The notes: a model not told the origin generated them from the sequence alone. A stretch of DNA of 64,000 nt from UBA2767 sp965228625 (GCA_965228625.1 OZ245829.1:4464001-4528000); one strand, 5' to 3'; numbered from the stretch's first letter, positions 1-10,492 are shown. Made by a program: numbers and translations.

Positions 1-255
1 ACGGTGCGCGTGGAACGGCCCGAAGGCGCGGTCGCCCCCGGATTGGGCCGGGTTCAGGAAGCCTATCCGGATGTGCAGATGGGCAGCTATCCGTTCTACG
101 AAAAGGACACATTCGGCACGCAGCTCGTGTTGCGGTCGATCGATGAAGACAATCTCACCGATGCGCTGGACGCGGTATGGCGGATGCTGGAGGCGGAAGG
201 CTTCGCCGACGCGGCGTCCGAGGTGCGACCGCCGGCCGCCGCGAGCGCGGGCTGA
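1..255 (+). CDS. CinA/MoaB-like molybdopterin-binding domain protein, C-terminal part (5' end outside window)
   Basis: The reading frame is open from base 1, so the gene starts upstream of the window and only about 84 C-terminal codons are seen. The segment YPDVQMGSYPF, then GTQLVLRS, then a helix ending in MLEAEG is what I recognise from the end of the CinA/COG1058 molybdopterin-binding family, in which this strand-strand-helix closes the fold. The last residues (PPAAASAG) look like an unstructured tail. The next gene begins 13 nt downstream, so the two could be co-transcribed. The family call is by memory of the motif and the N-terminal binding residues are not visible. Confidence 0.65.
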   Translation, partial: TVRVERPEGAVAPGLGRVQEAYPDVQMGSYPFYEKDTFGTQLVLRSIDEDNLTDALDAVWRMLEAEGFADAASEVRPPAAASAG

Positions 256-268
256 GGGGCGTCTGCGA

Positions 269-1039
269 ATGGTCAAGCCGTGCGGGACGCCGGGCCTGTC
301 ATCCTGGGATCAGATCAGTTGCTATTGCGAGCGCGCGCTCAATCCTGATTTCTGGGCCGAGCCGCTCAATGCCATGTCCAATCTGGCATTTCTGTTCGCG
401 GCCGCGTTTGCCTTTGCCGACTTCCGCATTCACCGCCCCGAGCGGGGCGGCGTGGTGATCGTCTGCCTGATCTTTCTGCTGATGACGATCGGTGTGGGCA
501 GCTTCCTGTTTCATACCTATGCGACGCTGTGGTCGAGCCTGGCCGATGTGATCCCGATTGTCCTCTTCGTCGGCTCCTACATGATTATGGCCCTGAGGTG
601 GTTCCTCGGCCTGTCCCTGCCGATGGCGCTACTGGTCACCTTCGGGGTGGTAGCTCTTTCGGTCACCATGTTCGAGTGCGGCTTCATCTTCCAGGTCGAA
701 GCATGCCGGGCGATAGGCGGGTCCTTCAACGGCTCGCTCGCCTACGCGCCGGCGCTCCTCTCGCTCATCGTGGTCGGTGCGATCCTTTATCGGCGCAAAC
801 ACCCGGCCACGGACCTGGTGCTGTCGGCCACCTGCGTGTTCTTCGTCTCCCTCGTGCTGCGTACAATCGACGGCTGGCCAGGCGACGGCGAACACGCCAT
901 CGGCTGCATGGTCAGGCAGATGGGCGATCAGACGATTTATCTCGGCACCCATCCGTTCTGGCATATCCTGAACGGCGTGATGCTCTATCTGCTGCTGCGC
1001 GCGGCAATCATCTACGCGCCGGATCCGAAAAAGGCCTGA
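269..1039 (+). CDS. Ceramidase-family integral membrane protein
   Basis: A 256-residue polytopic membrane protein of the alkaline ceramidase/PAQR-like superfamily. The family signature can be read in order: a CYCERALNPDFWAEPLNAMSN start, GSFLFHT after the second membrane segment, a conserved D in the next helix, and THPFWHILNG near the C-terminus. These supply the His/Asp set that binds Zn in characterised ceramidases. About six or seven hydrophobic segments are present. I placed the start at the ATG at 269 because the open frame upstream of it is the shadow of the preceding gene. Known members hydrolyse ceramides; bacterial homologues are mostly uncharacterised, so the substrate here is unknown. 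Confidence 0.7.
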   Translation: MVKPCGTPGLSSWDQISCYCERALNPDFWAEPLNAMSNLAFLFAAAFAFADFRIHRPERGGVVIVCLIFLLMTIGVGSFLFHTYATLWSSLADVIPIVLFVGSYMIMALRWFLGLSLPMALLVTFGVVALSVTMFECGFIFQVEACRAIGGSFNGSLAYAPALLSLIVVGAILYRRKHPATDLVLSATCVFFVSLVLRTIDGWPGDGEHAIGCMVRQMGDQTIYLGTHPFWHILNGVMLYLLLRAAIIYAPDPKKA

Positions 1040-1077
1040 GCGTGCTCGTTTCCGGGGAAGGTGACCCCGGGGCACCT

Positions 1078-1105
1078 GAACCTTTTCACAGTCCACGGCG
1101 ACCAA
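1078..1105 (+). promoter_or_regulatory. Shared 28-nt upstream element, copy 1 (candidate ECF-type promoter)
   Basis: GAACCTTTT, 11 variable bases, then GCGACCAA. The same two blocks with identical spacing recur at 1297 and 3756. TGAAC followed 16-17 nt later by CGAC has the layout of extracytoplasmic-function sigma promoters (AAC in the -35, CG-rich -10); the alphaproteobacterial EcfG consensus GGAAC-N16/17-CGTT is matched only in part. It lies 38 nt before the ATG of the 27-codon gene. Confidence 0.5.
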
Positions 1106-1143
1106 AAGCCATAGCAGTGAACTCTGAAACGAAGGAGCGTCCC

Positions 1144-1227
1144 ATGGTTGCGACCAAGGTCATCATACTCGTCGTAAAGACCAAGAACTTCGGTTCGCTA
1201 CTGCTGCTTCCGGGCCTCTTTGGCTAG
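1144..1227 (+). CDS. 27-residue hydrophobic peptide (small gene or leader peptide)
   Basis: An ATG at 1144 is preceded by a strong ribosome-binding site (AAGGAG, six bases before the ATG) and encodes 27 residues, running from MVATKVIILVVKT to LLLLPGLFG. Twelve or so residues are Val, Ile or Leu, with an unusual ATA and CTA codon for such GC-rich DNA. A perfect Rho-independent terminator follows 33 nt after the stop, and a candidate promoter lies just upstream, so this is a complete miniature transcription unit. Two readings are possible: a genuine membrane-active micropeptide, or a leader peptide of an attenuator responding to branched-chain amino acids. No branched-chain biosynthesis gene follows; the next gene has its own copy of the promoter element. 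I do not recognise the peptide. Confidence 0.6.
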   Translation: MVATKVIILVVKTKNFGSLLLLPGLFG

Positions 1228-1260
1228 GCAGGCAAGAGAACCGATTGATCTCTGACACTT

Positions 1261-1284
1261 GGGCCGCAGCCGCGGCCCTTTTTT
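1261..1284 (+). terminator. Rho-independent terminator after the 27-codon gene
   Basis: Perfect seven-pair stem GGGCCGC / GCGGCCC with loop AGCC, followed by six T. It ends the short transcript before the next copy of the shared promoter element. Confidence 0.85.
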
Positions 1285-1296
1285 CTACCCAGAATT

Positions 1297-1324
1297 GAAC
1301 CTTTTCGCCTCCGCCCGCGACCAA
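1297..1324 (+). promoter_or_regulatory. Shared 28-nt upstream element, copy 2
   Basis: GAACCTTTT-N11-GCGACCAA, same spacing as at 1078 and 3756. Homology with copy 3 does not stop here: it continues through the whole leader to the start codon at 1416, with scattered matches first and about 50 of 55 identical positions in the last block (1371-1425 against 3828-3882). Confidence 0.55.
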
Positions 1325-1415
1325 GGGTCATGCGGGCGGCAGGAACGCTCATCCAGATCAGATTTTCAGCGCCGTTCAGCCGCCTTCCACTGAAACTCCA
1401 TCTCAGGAGGGTAAG

Positions 1416-3668
1416 ATGCTGAAGAAAATAGCAAAATTCATGGTCGTCACGGCCGCCCTCATGTTCGTCTCCTCGGCCTCGCAGGCGGCCCCGAAAGTCG
1501 AACACGCGCGGCTCAACCTGACGTCGACCGGGAAACTGATCGTCATCGCCGAAGATGGCGAACGTTACTCCAGGCTCGAATCCAACAACCTGAAGTTCGA
1601 GGGAAATATCGACGTCAAAATGAAGTCCGGAAAGCTCCAGGGCTACAATGTTTTTATGGGCGTGTGCGGTCCGGGACAGTGCGGTTCGAGCGCATTCAAG
1701 TCATTGGCTTTCGCCCTCGTGTCCACGACGAAGCAGATCAAGGACGATCTCTCATTCGACGTGTCGGCGAGTGATATTCCGCAGGGGCTTTCACCGAATG
1801 TCCAGGCCGCGAACATCTTCAGGATTTGTAACGATCATGCGCGCGGCAAGACCGCGGACACCAGCTTCACGCACTATCTGATGGTCACGCTCGGCCTGAA
1901 ATTCAATGAGCGCGGATTCGACTCAGGTGGAGCAGTGGCGGTCGACTTCACGGACCAAAGAGCCGTTCCGGTCAAAGTCGTCTGCCGTTCGACGAACCCG
2001 ACGCCGAAACCCGTCAGCGTTGACATCCGTGTGAAACAGAAAGGCAATACCTGCCCGAAGGACACCGAGGTGACGGCCTACATCGATTATGAGAAGCCCA
2101 TGACCGGCCGGTTCCGGGTGATTCACAACGGATCGAAGTCCGAACCGATCGAGATAACGGCGCGCAAGGTCTCGCTGTTCGGCAAGACCTGGTACCGCAT
2201 CGAGCGGATGCAGCGCTACAAGCTGGATCCGGGATCGCACACCTTCCAGATCAAGGTCATCGGCGGCGGAAAGAGCCCGAAGAAGACCATCAACGTCGAT
2301 TGTCCGCCATTCAAGGTCTCGAGCGCCTGGCTCTCCTACAAGGTGGAGAGCAAGCTGACGTGCAAGAAGAAGGTCGACGAGGAGGCCGTCTTCTACGCCA
2401 GTCGTCCCGGTGACATTCCCTACAAGATCGAGACCCAGGGCGGTCTGGTCGTGACCCAGGGCATCGCTTATGCGATCCGCGAGGGCGATAAATATGTGGC
2501 GCGCCGCAAGAGGACGCTCACCATGGGTGCGTTCGATCAGAACATGATCCTGAAGGTCGTCAACGACCCGTCGGTCGGAGACCAGAAGCCGCTCAAGGTC
2601 GAGTGCCTCGACATCAAGGGCGATTTCTCGTTCATCGACAACACGGGCACGAAATGTCCGCGCAAGGGCAAGGCGCTCATCAACTTTTCGATGAACATGG
2701 AAACCAACGTCCACTATTCTCTCGACTGCACCAACGGCCATTTCTCCGGCGTGGCTCAGCCGGTGCCGGACGGGAAGGGCGGCTACGTTGCCCCGGCCTA
2801 TGTCGAGTTCGACATCGACAAGACCACCCAGGCCAATTGTGCGCTGAAAAGCGTGTCACCCGGCAAGACCAAGATCCATGCCCTGAAGGGCCATCTCTTC
2901 CGTTGCTACAAACCGACCTTCGATCCGGTGACAACGGATTTCACGGCGGACCCCAATCCGACGCACAATGAACCCAAGCCGACCATCGTTGTCGATCCGC
3001 CGCGCGACGTGCCTCCGAGCACGGGCCCGAATGTGATCGTCGATCCGGTGCGCGTCGTTTGCAGGAATGGTGTCGTACGCAACAACACCTGCTTCTGTCC
3101 GCGTACTCATAAAAAGCAGCAAATTGGGCGCAACAAGTGGCGCTGTGATCCGCTCGTCGTGGACCCGCCGCGCACGCCGCCGGGCACCGGTCCGAACGTG
3201 ATCGTCGATCCGGTGCGCATCGTCTGCCTGCGGGGTACCGTCCGCAACGCGCAGTGCTTTTGCCCGCGACGGCACAAGAAGGTGCGGTTCGGCAAGAACA
3301 AGTGGCGTTGTGACCGGGTCGTGGTCGATCCGCCCAGGACACCGCCGAGCACAGGTCCGAAGGTGATCGCCGATCCGCCGCGCCGGATCTCCTGCAGGAA
3401 CGGTGTTGTTCGCAACAAAACTTGTTACTGCTCACGCGACCGCAAGAAGGTCCGGGTCGGTAGGAATGCCTGGAACTGCGTGAAGAAGGCGAGGGTCGTT
3501 CCGCCGAAGAAGGGTGGTTCGTCGGTGAACTCCGGAAAGCCGAAGTTCAAGGTTGCGCCGCCGGCGCGGACGCTCCAGAAGCCGAAGAAGAAAAAGAAGA
3601 AGAGCAAGAAGCGCCGTTCGTCGCGCAACAGTGGCGCCACGCGGACGCGGATGATCCGCCGGCGTTAG
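1416..3668 (+). CDS. Exported modular protein with three Cys-bracketed modules, three Cys-rich repeats and a basic C-terminal tail
   Basis: A 750-residue protein of unknown function. Residues 1-24 form a signal peptide (MLKK start, hydrophobic core, SQA-AP cleavage). About 25-200 is a first domain. About 205-505 holds three tandem modules of roughly 100 residues, each opening with a TCPK/TCKK/KCPR motif and closing with a Cys (VDC, VEC, FRC), which suggests disulfide-closed beta-sandwiches. From 525, three repeats of 55-56 residues each carry VVDPPR.PP..GP and a C-x9-C-x-C-x15-C pattern. The end is Lys/Arg-rich and finishes TRTRMIRRR, identical to the end of the next gene. RBS AGGAGG precedes the ATG. 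Signal peptide and paired Cys imply an oxidising, extracytoplasmic location. The C-x9-C-x-C motif resembles small Cys repeats in other alphaproteobacterial secreted proteins, but I cannot assign a role. Confidence 0.85.
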   Translation: MLKKIAKFMVVTAALMFVSSASQAAPKVEHARLNLTSTGKLIVIAEDGERYSRLESNNLKFEGNIDVKMKSGKLQGYNVFMGVCGPGQCGSSAFKSLAFALVSTTKQIKDDLSFDVSASDIPQGLSPNVQAANIFRICNDHARGKTADTSFTHYLMVTLGLKFNERGFDSGGAVAVDFTDQRAVPVKVVCRSTNPTPKPVSVDIRVKQKGNTCPKDTEVTAYIDYEKPMTGRFRVIHNGSKSEPIEITARKVSLFGKTWYRIERMQRYKLDPGSHTFQIKVIGGGKSPKKTINVDCPPFKVSSAWLSYKVESKLTCKKKVDEEAVFYASRPGDIPYKIETQGGLVVTQGIAYAIREGDKYVARRKRTLTMGAFDQNMILKVVNDPSVGDQKPLKVECLDIKGDFSFIDNTGTKCPRKGKALINFSMNMETNVHYSLDCTNGHFSGVAQPVPDGKGGYVAPAYVEFDIDKTTQANCALKSVSPGKTKIHALKGHLFRCYKPTFDPVTTDFTADPNPTHNEPKPTIVVDPPRDVPPSTGPNVIVDPVRVVCRNGVVRNNTCFCPRTHKKQQIGRNKWRCDPLVVDPPRTPPGTGPNVIVDPVRIVCLRGTVRNAQCFCPRRHKKVRFGKNKWRCDRVVVDPPRTPPSTGPKVIADPPRRISCRNGVVRNKTCYCSRDRKKVRVGRNAWNCVKKARVVPPKKGGSSVNSGKPKFKVAPPARTLQKPKKKKKKSKKRRSSRNSGATRTRMIRRR
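2988..3485 (+). repeat. Three tandem 165-168 nt coding repeats
   Basis: In-frame units start at 2988, 3156 and about 3321. Each encodes a Pro-rich linker (VDPPR, TGPNVIVDP) followed by a four-Cys module. Units 1 and 2 are the most alike; unit 3 has drifted (CYCSRDRKK, final WNC). Recent duplication within the gene is the simplest reading. Confidence 0.85.
3636..3668 (+). repeat. Duplicated 3' end, copy 1 (encodes TRTRMIRRR and stop)
   Basis: By hand alignment 31 of 33 bases match 5622-5654, the end of the next gene. The reading frame and stop codon coincide. Confidence 0.85.
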
Positions 3669-3692
3669 GATCCAAAAGCGTATCGAAAGACA

Positions 3693-3725
3693 GGCGCGCT
3701 CCGCTTACGGCGGGGCGCGTCTCTT
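3693..3725 (+). terminator. Terminator after the 750-aa exported protein
   Basis: An 11-pair stem with two G-T pairs, loop TTAC, then CTCTT. The T tract is weak, so termination may be partial. Confidence 0.6.
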
Positions 3726-3755
3726 GCTCGCGAGAAGACAATTCAGGGTTGCATT

Positions 3756-3783
3756 GAACCTTTTTGCTACCTGCCGCGACCAA
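3756..3783 (+). promoter_or_regulatory. Shared 28-nt upstream element, copy 3
   Basis: GAACCTTTT-N11-GCGACCAA, followed by a leader homologous to that of the gene at 1416. The start codon lies about 90 nt downstream, matching the 92 nt of copy 2. Confidence 0.55.
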
Positions 3784-3872
3784 TACCCAAGCGGGCGGGA
3801 TGGACGCTTTCGTTTCCGACACATCAGGCCGTTCAGCCGCCTTCCACCGGAACTCCATCTCGGGAGGACAAG

Positions 3873-5654
3873 ATGCTGAAGAAATTGACGAAAACCGCGC
3901 TGATATCAGGTGTCTCTGCTTTGGCTTTGGGCCTTGCCACTGCTGCGGGTGATGTCGCGGCGTTTGACAATCCGATTGATCAGGCCACCGGTAGCCTGAT
4001 GGCAACGGGTGATACCCTGGGCGCCATCCGCGTTGTATCAGGCGACAATGAGACGTGGACAAAGATCAAGCCGGGCCTGGGCTTTATCGAATTTCCTGTC
4101 ATTTTGAATGCCAAGTCCAATCCCGGCGGACACACCCTCAATCGCGTCCGGGTGGTTCAAGGCAACCCGATCGATGTCCACAACCACGCAATTTTCGACA
4201 GTGGAACAATTGCGCCGGACACTCAACATTCGCATGAAGGCACGCTGACTGGCAGTTGGCTTCATTTGTCGGCCGGTGAGCGCGAAGAGATCATTGCCGC
4301 GTGCAATGCCGGTCTGAACAAATTTTCCCAGGAGCAGCCGCAGTTCGAAACCGAAACGCAGGTCCCGCTCTCCCTCGTGATCCAGAGTGTGACACCCGAC
4401 CCTGGATTCTGGTCAGAAGGTCTCGACTGGCATGAGGATACGCTGACCACAAACTTTCCGGTCAAGGTGATCTGCGAGCCGTTCACGCGGGCAGAACCGC
4501 TGCTTCCCGCGGATGAATCCGCCGAGCTGCCCGCTGCGGAAATCACGCAGGTCGAGCTTGGCCTGTCGACGGGCGGCGCAGGCGTGGTCGGCGGACCGCT
4601 GGTTTACACCGGTTCCTGCCCCATGGGGCTCAACCTCGACATGCGCTGGGTGACGAACATCGGCGCCACGCTCAAGACCTATGTGGAACACAAGGACGTT
4701 TCGGGTCAGCACAACTGGACCTCGACCGAATTTCAGGTCACGACCAACCAGCCCGCCTATGGCGGACACTGGAAGAAGGAGATGACCGATTTCATGAGCA
4801 TTCCGATGGCGGGTGCCGTTGCGGCGAACGGCCCGGGCGGTGCCAATGGCCACGGGATTTCTGACGGTTCTTTGATGTTCAATCCGGGCGGCGGCGCGGA
4901 CGGGTTCAACCCGGCGACGTCACTGGGGTCCAGCAATACCGGCAACGACACCGGCATGCAGCAATATGTCGGGTTTTTCCGTCTCGTCGCCTACAAGAAC
5001 AAGGTGACCATGCCGGCGCTGAACTATGACGGCAGCGTCGCCAACACGGTGATCTACAACGGCAAGAAGATGTCCGGCTGGCGCAAATACGTCGTCAATT
5101 GCGAGACCGAGCAGAGCACGGTCGCGCTCGACAGCCCGGGCGGCATCCAGACCGCGCCGCCGACGGGTCCCTTCAATCCGGACGACGGCAATGCCTTCCC
5201 GCTGCCGCTGCCTCCGGTCGACACGACGTTCGATCCGGCGACGCGCGATCTGACGACCCCGCCGACCCATGCGCCCAAGCCGTCAGACACGATCATCCGC
5301 ACCAACGCCGATGACGAGCGCAAGCGGGCGGCAGAGCGTGAGCGGAACCGCAAGCTGCAAGCCGAAAAGCGCCGGAAGGCCCTGATCGCGGCGAAGAAGG
5401 CGGCTGAGCGGAAGCGCATTCGCGACGCCGCAATCAAGGCGCGGAAGATGAAGCTGAAGGCCGAAGCTGTGAGGCGTGCCGCGGCAAAGAAGGCCGCCAG
5501 GCAACGCGCGATTGCCGCTCGGCTTAAGAAGCAACAGGCGGCTGCGGCCACCGCCCAGAGGCGCAAAGCGAAGAGGAGCTTCAAGCGCACCAGCGCGCGG
5601 TCCGCGAAGTCGTTCACCGGCACCACGCGGACACGGATGATCCGCCGGCGTTAG
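3873..5654 (+). CDS. Exported protein with a histone-like basic helix and the shared TRTRMIRRR tail
   Basis: A 593-residue protein of unknown function, partner of the preceding gene. A signal peptide (MLKKLTK start, Ala/Leu core) is followed by a domain rich in His and Asp (VHNHAIFD, DTQHSHEG) and then, from about residue 220, a segment with SCP and a later VVNCE that has the same outline as the Cys-bracketed modules of the 750-aa protein. A Pro-rich linker leads to about 110 residues dominated by Lys, Arg and Ala with almost no hydrophobic aromatics, predicted as one long charged helix, then TRTRMIRRR. RBS GGGAGG precedes the ATG. The basic helix could bind nucleic acid, lipopolysaccharide or another polyanion; this is inference. 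Leader, start and tail are near-copies of the neighbour, while the bodies are largely different. Confidence 0.85.
   Translation: MLKKLTKTALISGVSALALGLATAAGDVAAFDNPIDQATGSLMATGDTLGAIRVVSGDNETWTKIKPGLGFIEFPVILNAKSNPGGHTLNRVRVVQGNPIDVHNHAIFDSGTIAPDTQHSHEGTLTGSWLHLSAGEREEIIAACNAGLNKFSQEQPQFETETQVPLSLVIQSVTPDPGFWSEGLDWHEDTLTTNFPVKVICEPFTRAEPLLPADESAELPAAEITQVELGLSTGGAGVVGGPLVYTGSCPMGLNLDMRWVTNIGATLKTYVEHKDVSGQHNWTSTEFQVTTNQPAYGGHWKKEMTDFMSIPMAGAVAANGPGGANGHGISDGSLMFNPGGGADGFNPATSLGSSNTGNDTGMQQYVGFFRLVAYKNKVTMPALNYDGSVANTVIYNGKKMSGWRKYVVNCETEQSTVALDSPGGIQTAPPTGPFNPDDGNAFPLPLPPVDTTFDPATRDLTTPPTHAPKPSDTIIRTNADDERKRAAERERNRKLQAEKRRKALIAAKKAAERKRIRDAAIKARKMKLKAEAVRRAAAKKAARQRAIAARLKKQQAAAATAQRRKAKRSFKRTSARSAKSFTGTTRTRMIRRR
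5622..5654 (+). repeat. Duplicated 3' end, copy 2
   Basis: Matches 3636-3668 at 31 of 33 bases, same frame, same stop. Confidence 0.85.
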
Positions 5655-5696
5655 AGCCTTCTCGACCAAATCCGAACCGATGCAACCCGCCGGCAA

Positions 5697-5726
5697 AAAG
5701 AAACCCCCGCGAAAGCGGGGGTTTCG
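5697..5726. terminator. Bidirectional terminator between the exported protein and nrdJ
   Basis: Perfect ten-pair stem AAACCCCCGC / GCGGGGGTTT with a GAAA tetraloop. T-rich flanks exist on both strands (TTTCGTT on plus, TTTCTTTTT on minus), so it can serve both convergent genes. Confidence 0.9.
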
Positions 5727-5786
5727 TTGTCTAACCCTCAGTGGACCCCGGATCGCGTCCGGGGTCTCAGCGTTGCCGGCGTGTCA

Positions 5787-9524
<3,738 letters not shown>

Positions 9525-9904
9525 CGTATTCAAACCCCCAATTCCTGATGGAACGCGTCACTCACGCGCAAATCCAACCGTTGACATAACAACGGCCCAT
9601 GCCGTTCTGTTTGACGCGATCCCCGCACGAGGCTTACCGCCTCTTTTGCTATTCCCGAACGCCCGCTGCATCTCGGGCGTTTCGAATTCGCTTTACTCGT
9701 TTGGAGGCGATCAACCGCCTCCCGCTACTTCGTGTTGCCACTCGCGCGCACGCCGTCATCCCTGCCGGTTCGCTTTGAAAAGTGTGCCGAGCGCAGTGGC
9801 CCGTGCGAACCGGAAGTGTGCAACGCGGTACAGCCCGTTCAGAGAACACCGGGCAATTGCTCGCCCGAAGAACCAGCACCGTCGCGCGATTCTGATGCCG
9901 CGTC
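9525..9904 (-). promoter_or_regulatory. Hairpin-rich leader upstream of nrdJ (no gene seen)
   Basis: This gap shows no convincing gene. It contains consecutive perfect inverted repeats: CGCGT/ACGCG (9554-9568), CCGTTG/CAACGG (9578-9595), GAGGC/GCCTC (9629-9643), AACGCCCG/CGGGCGTT (9658-9681), GGAGGCG/CGCCTCC (9703-9722) and CCGGTTCGC/GCGAACCGG (9765-9813, with a 31-nt loop). If transcription starts near 9904 they all fall in the nrdJ 5' untranslated region. I looked for and did not find the B12-box and conserved core of a cobalamin riboswitch, so the fold, if real, is of another kind. Confidence 0.5.
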
Positions 9905-9910
9905 AAGATA

Positions 9911-9939
9911 TAGTATGGCGGAGGTTAAAATACGCTAAA
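9911..9939 (-). promoter_or_regulatory. Candidate promoter for nrdJ
   Basis: On the minus strand TTTAGC, 17 bases, ATACTA. The core ACTATAT also recalls part of the NrdR box, but a pair of full boxes cannot be recognised. Confidence 0.3.
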
Positions 9940-9964
9940 TGTTGTGGGCACGACAATCACATCC

Positions 9965-9984
9965 TGTGCAAGAACCTTTGCACA
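9965..9984. promoter_or_regulatory. 20-bp perfect inverted repeat upstream of the nrdJ promoter candidate
   Basis: TGTGCAA, six bases, TTGCACA. It sits 26-45 bp upstream of the candidate -35 of nrdJ and would fit a dimeric regulator operator. The regulator is unknown. Confidence 0.4.
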
Positions 9985-10175
9985 AGCTGTGGAAATCATG
10001 GGGAAATTTGGAACTGTACTGACCTGAAATGTCCGGCGGATGCGGATCAGACAGCGGTACTTGACGACGGGCCGAGCTTACACCGATTCGAGTAGCCGTA
10101 AAGCCGGCCCCACGCCGTCGGTGATCAGGTATTTGCGCTCCCCTGACCTGGATCGGTTTCAGTGTCTACACAGAC

Positions 10176-10202
10176 AAAAAGAGGGGGCCCGAGAGCCCCC
10201 TC
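10176..10202 (-). terminator. Terminator of the 56-aa minus-strand gene
   Basis: Perfect stem GAGGGGGC / GCCCCCTC with a six-base loop; five A on the plus strand give the T run on the minus strand. It lies 28 nt beyond the stop codon of the small gene. Confidence 0.9.
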
Positions 10203-10229
10203 CAGTTTCAAGGATCGATGCAGTCTCGC

Positions 10230-10400
10230 TTAGTGTTTTGCGAGTGCTTGAGACCGACCCGTTATCCGCAACACGGCATCAATCAGTCTGCGCCGAAGAG
10301 CGCCAAACTGGCATCGGAACGTGGCGTGCCGTGAGACATCCGGTGACGCAATCCCCAAGGCGGAGCGCGCCATAACAAGGTGGGACAGCATAACGGTCAT
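10230..10400 (-). CDS. Small basic protein of 56 aa
   Basis: Too short for usual length cut-offs, but well framed. Minus-strand ATG at 10400, a second in-frame ATG at 10391, and AGAGAAGG immediately upstream, which is better spaced for the second ATG. The product begins MTVMLSHLVMARS and ends in a basic amphipathic stretch (FGALRRRLIDAVLRI, then TGRSQALAKH). A strong terminator follows the stop. It is divergent from the XRE-type regulator at 10582, with three operator-like palindromes between them, so it is a likely target of that regulator. I do not recognise the family; it recalls the many short Arg-rich proteins of Hyphomicrobiales in size and charge only. Confidence 0.6.
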   Translation of the reverse strand: MTVMLSHLVMARSALGIASPDVSRHATFRCQFGALRRRLIDAVLRITGRSQALAKH

Positions 10401-10451
10401 CCTTCTCTTCTGCTGGGCCAGTGGCGCCTGACCCGAATTAACGTTTCATAT

Positions 10452-10462
10452 GCACTAAGTGC
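10452..10462. promoter_or_regulatory. Operator-like palindrome O1 (GCACT-A-AGTGC)
   Basis: Perfect inverted repeat, nearest to the minus-strand 56-aa gene, about 52 bp upstream of its ATG. Confidence 0.55.
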
Positions 10463-10481
10463 GCCTTGATCGGGAATGTGT

Positions 10482-10492
10482 GCACTCAGTGC
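10482..10492. promoter_or_regulatory. Operator-like palindrome O2 (GCACT-C-AGTGC)
   Basis: Perfect inverted repeat with the same arms as O1. Its centre is 30 bp from that of O1, close to three helical turns, so two bound dimers would face the same side. Confidence 0.55.

Noticed and set aside
1144..1284. Firm call of an ilv/leu attenuator
   Set aside because: Leader-like features are present, but the gene downstream is an exported protein with its own promoter element; kept only as an alternative.
9525..9904. Cobalamin riboswitch upstream of nrdJ
   Set aside because: A GCCACTG-like string occurs on the minus strand (near 9795), but the conserved CCCCGCAACTGT core and the B12 box are absent.
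10262..10270. DnaA-box-like TTATCCGCA
   Set aside because: One mismatch to consensus, single copy, inside the 56-aa gene; no cluster or AT-rich region to suggest an origin.
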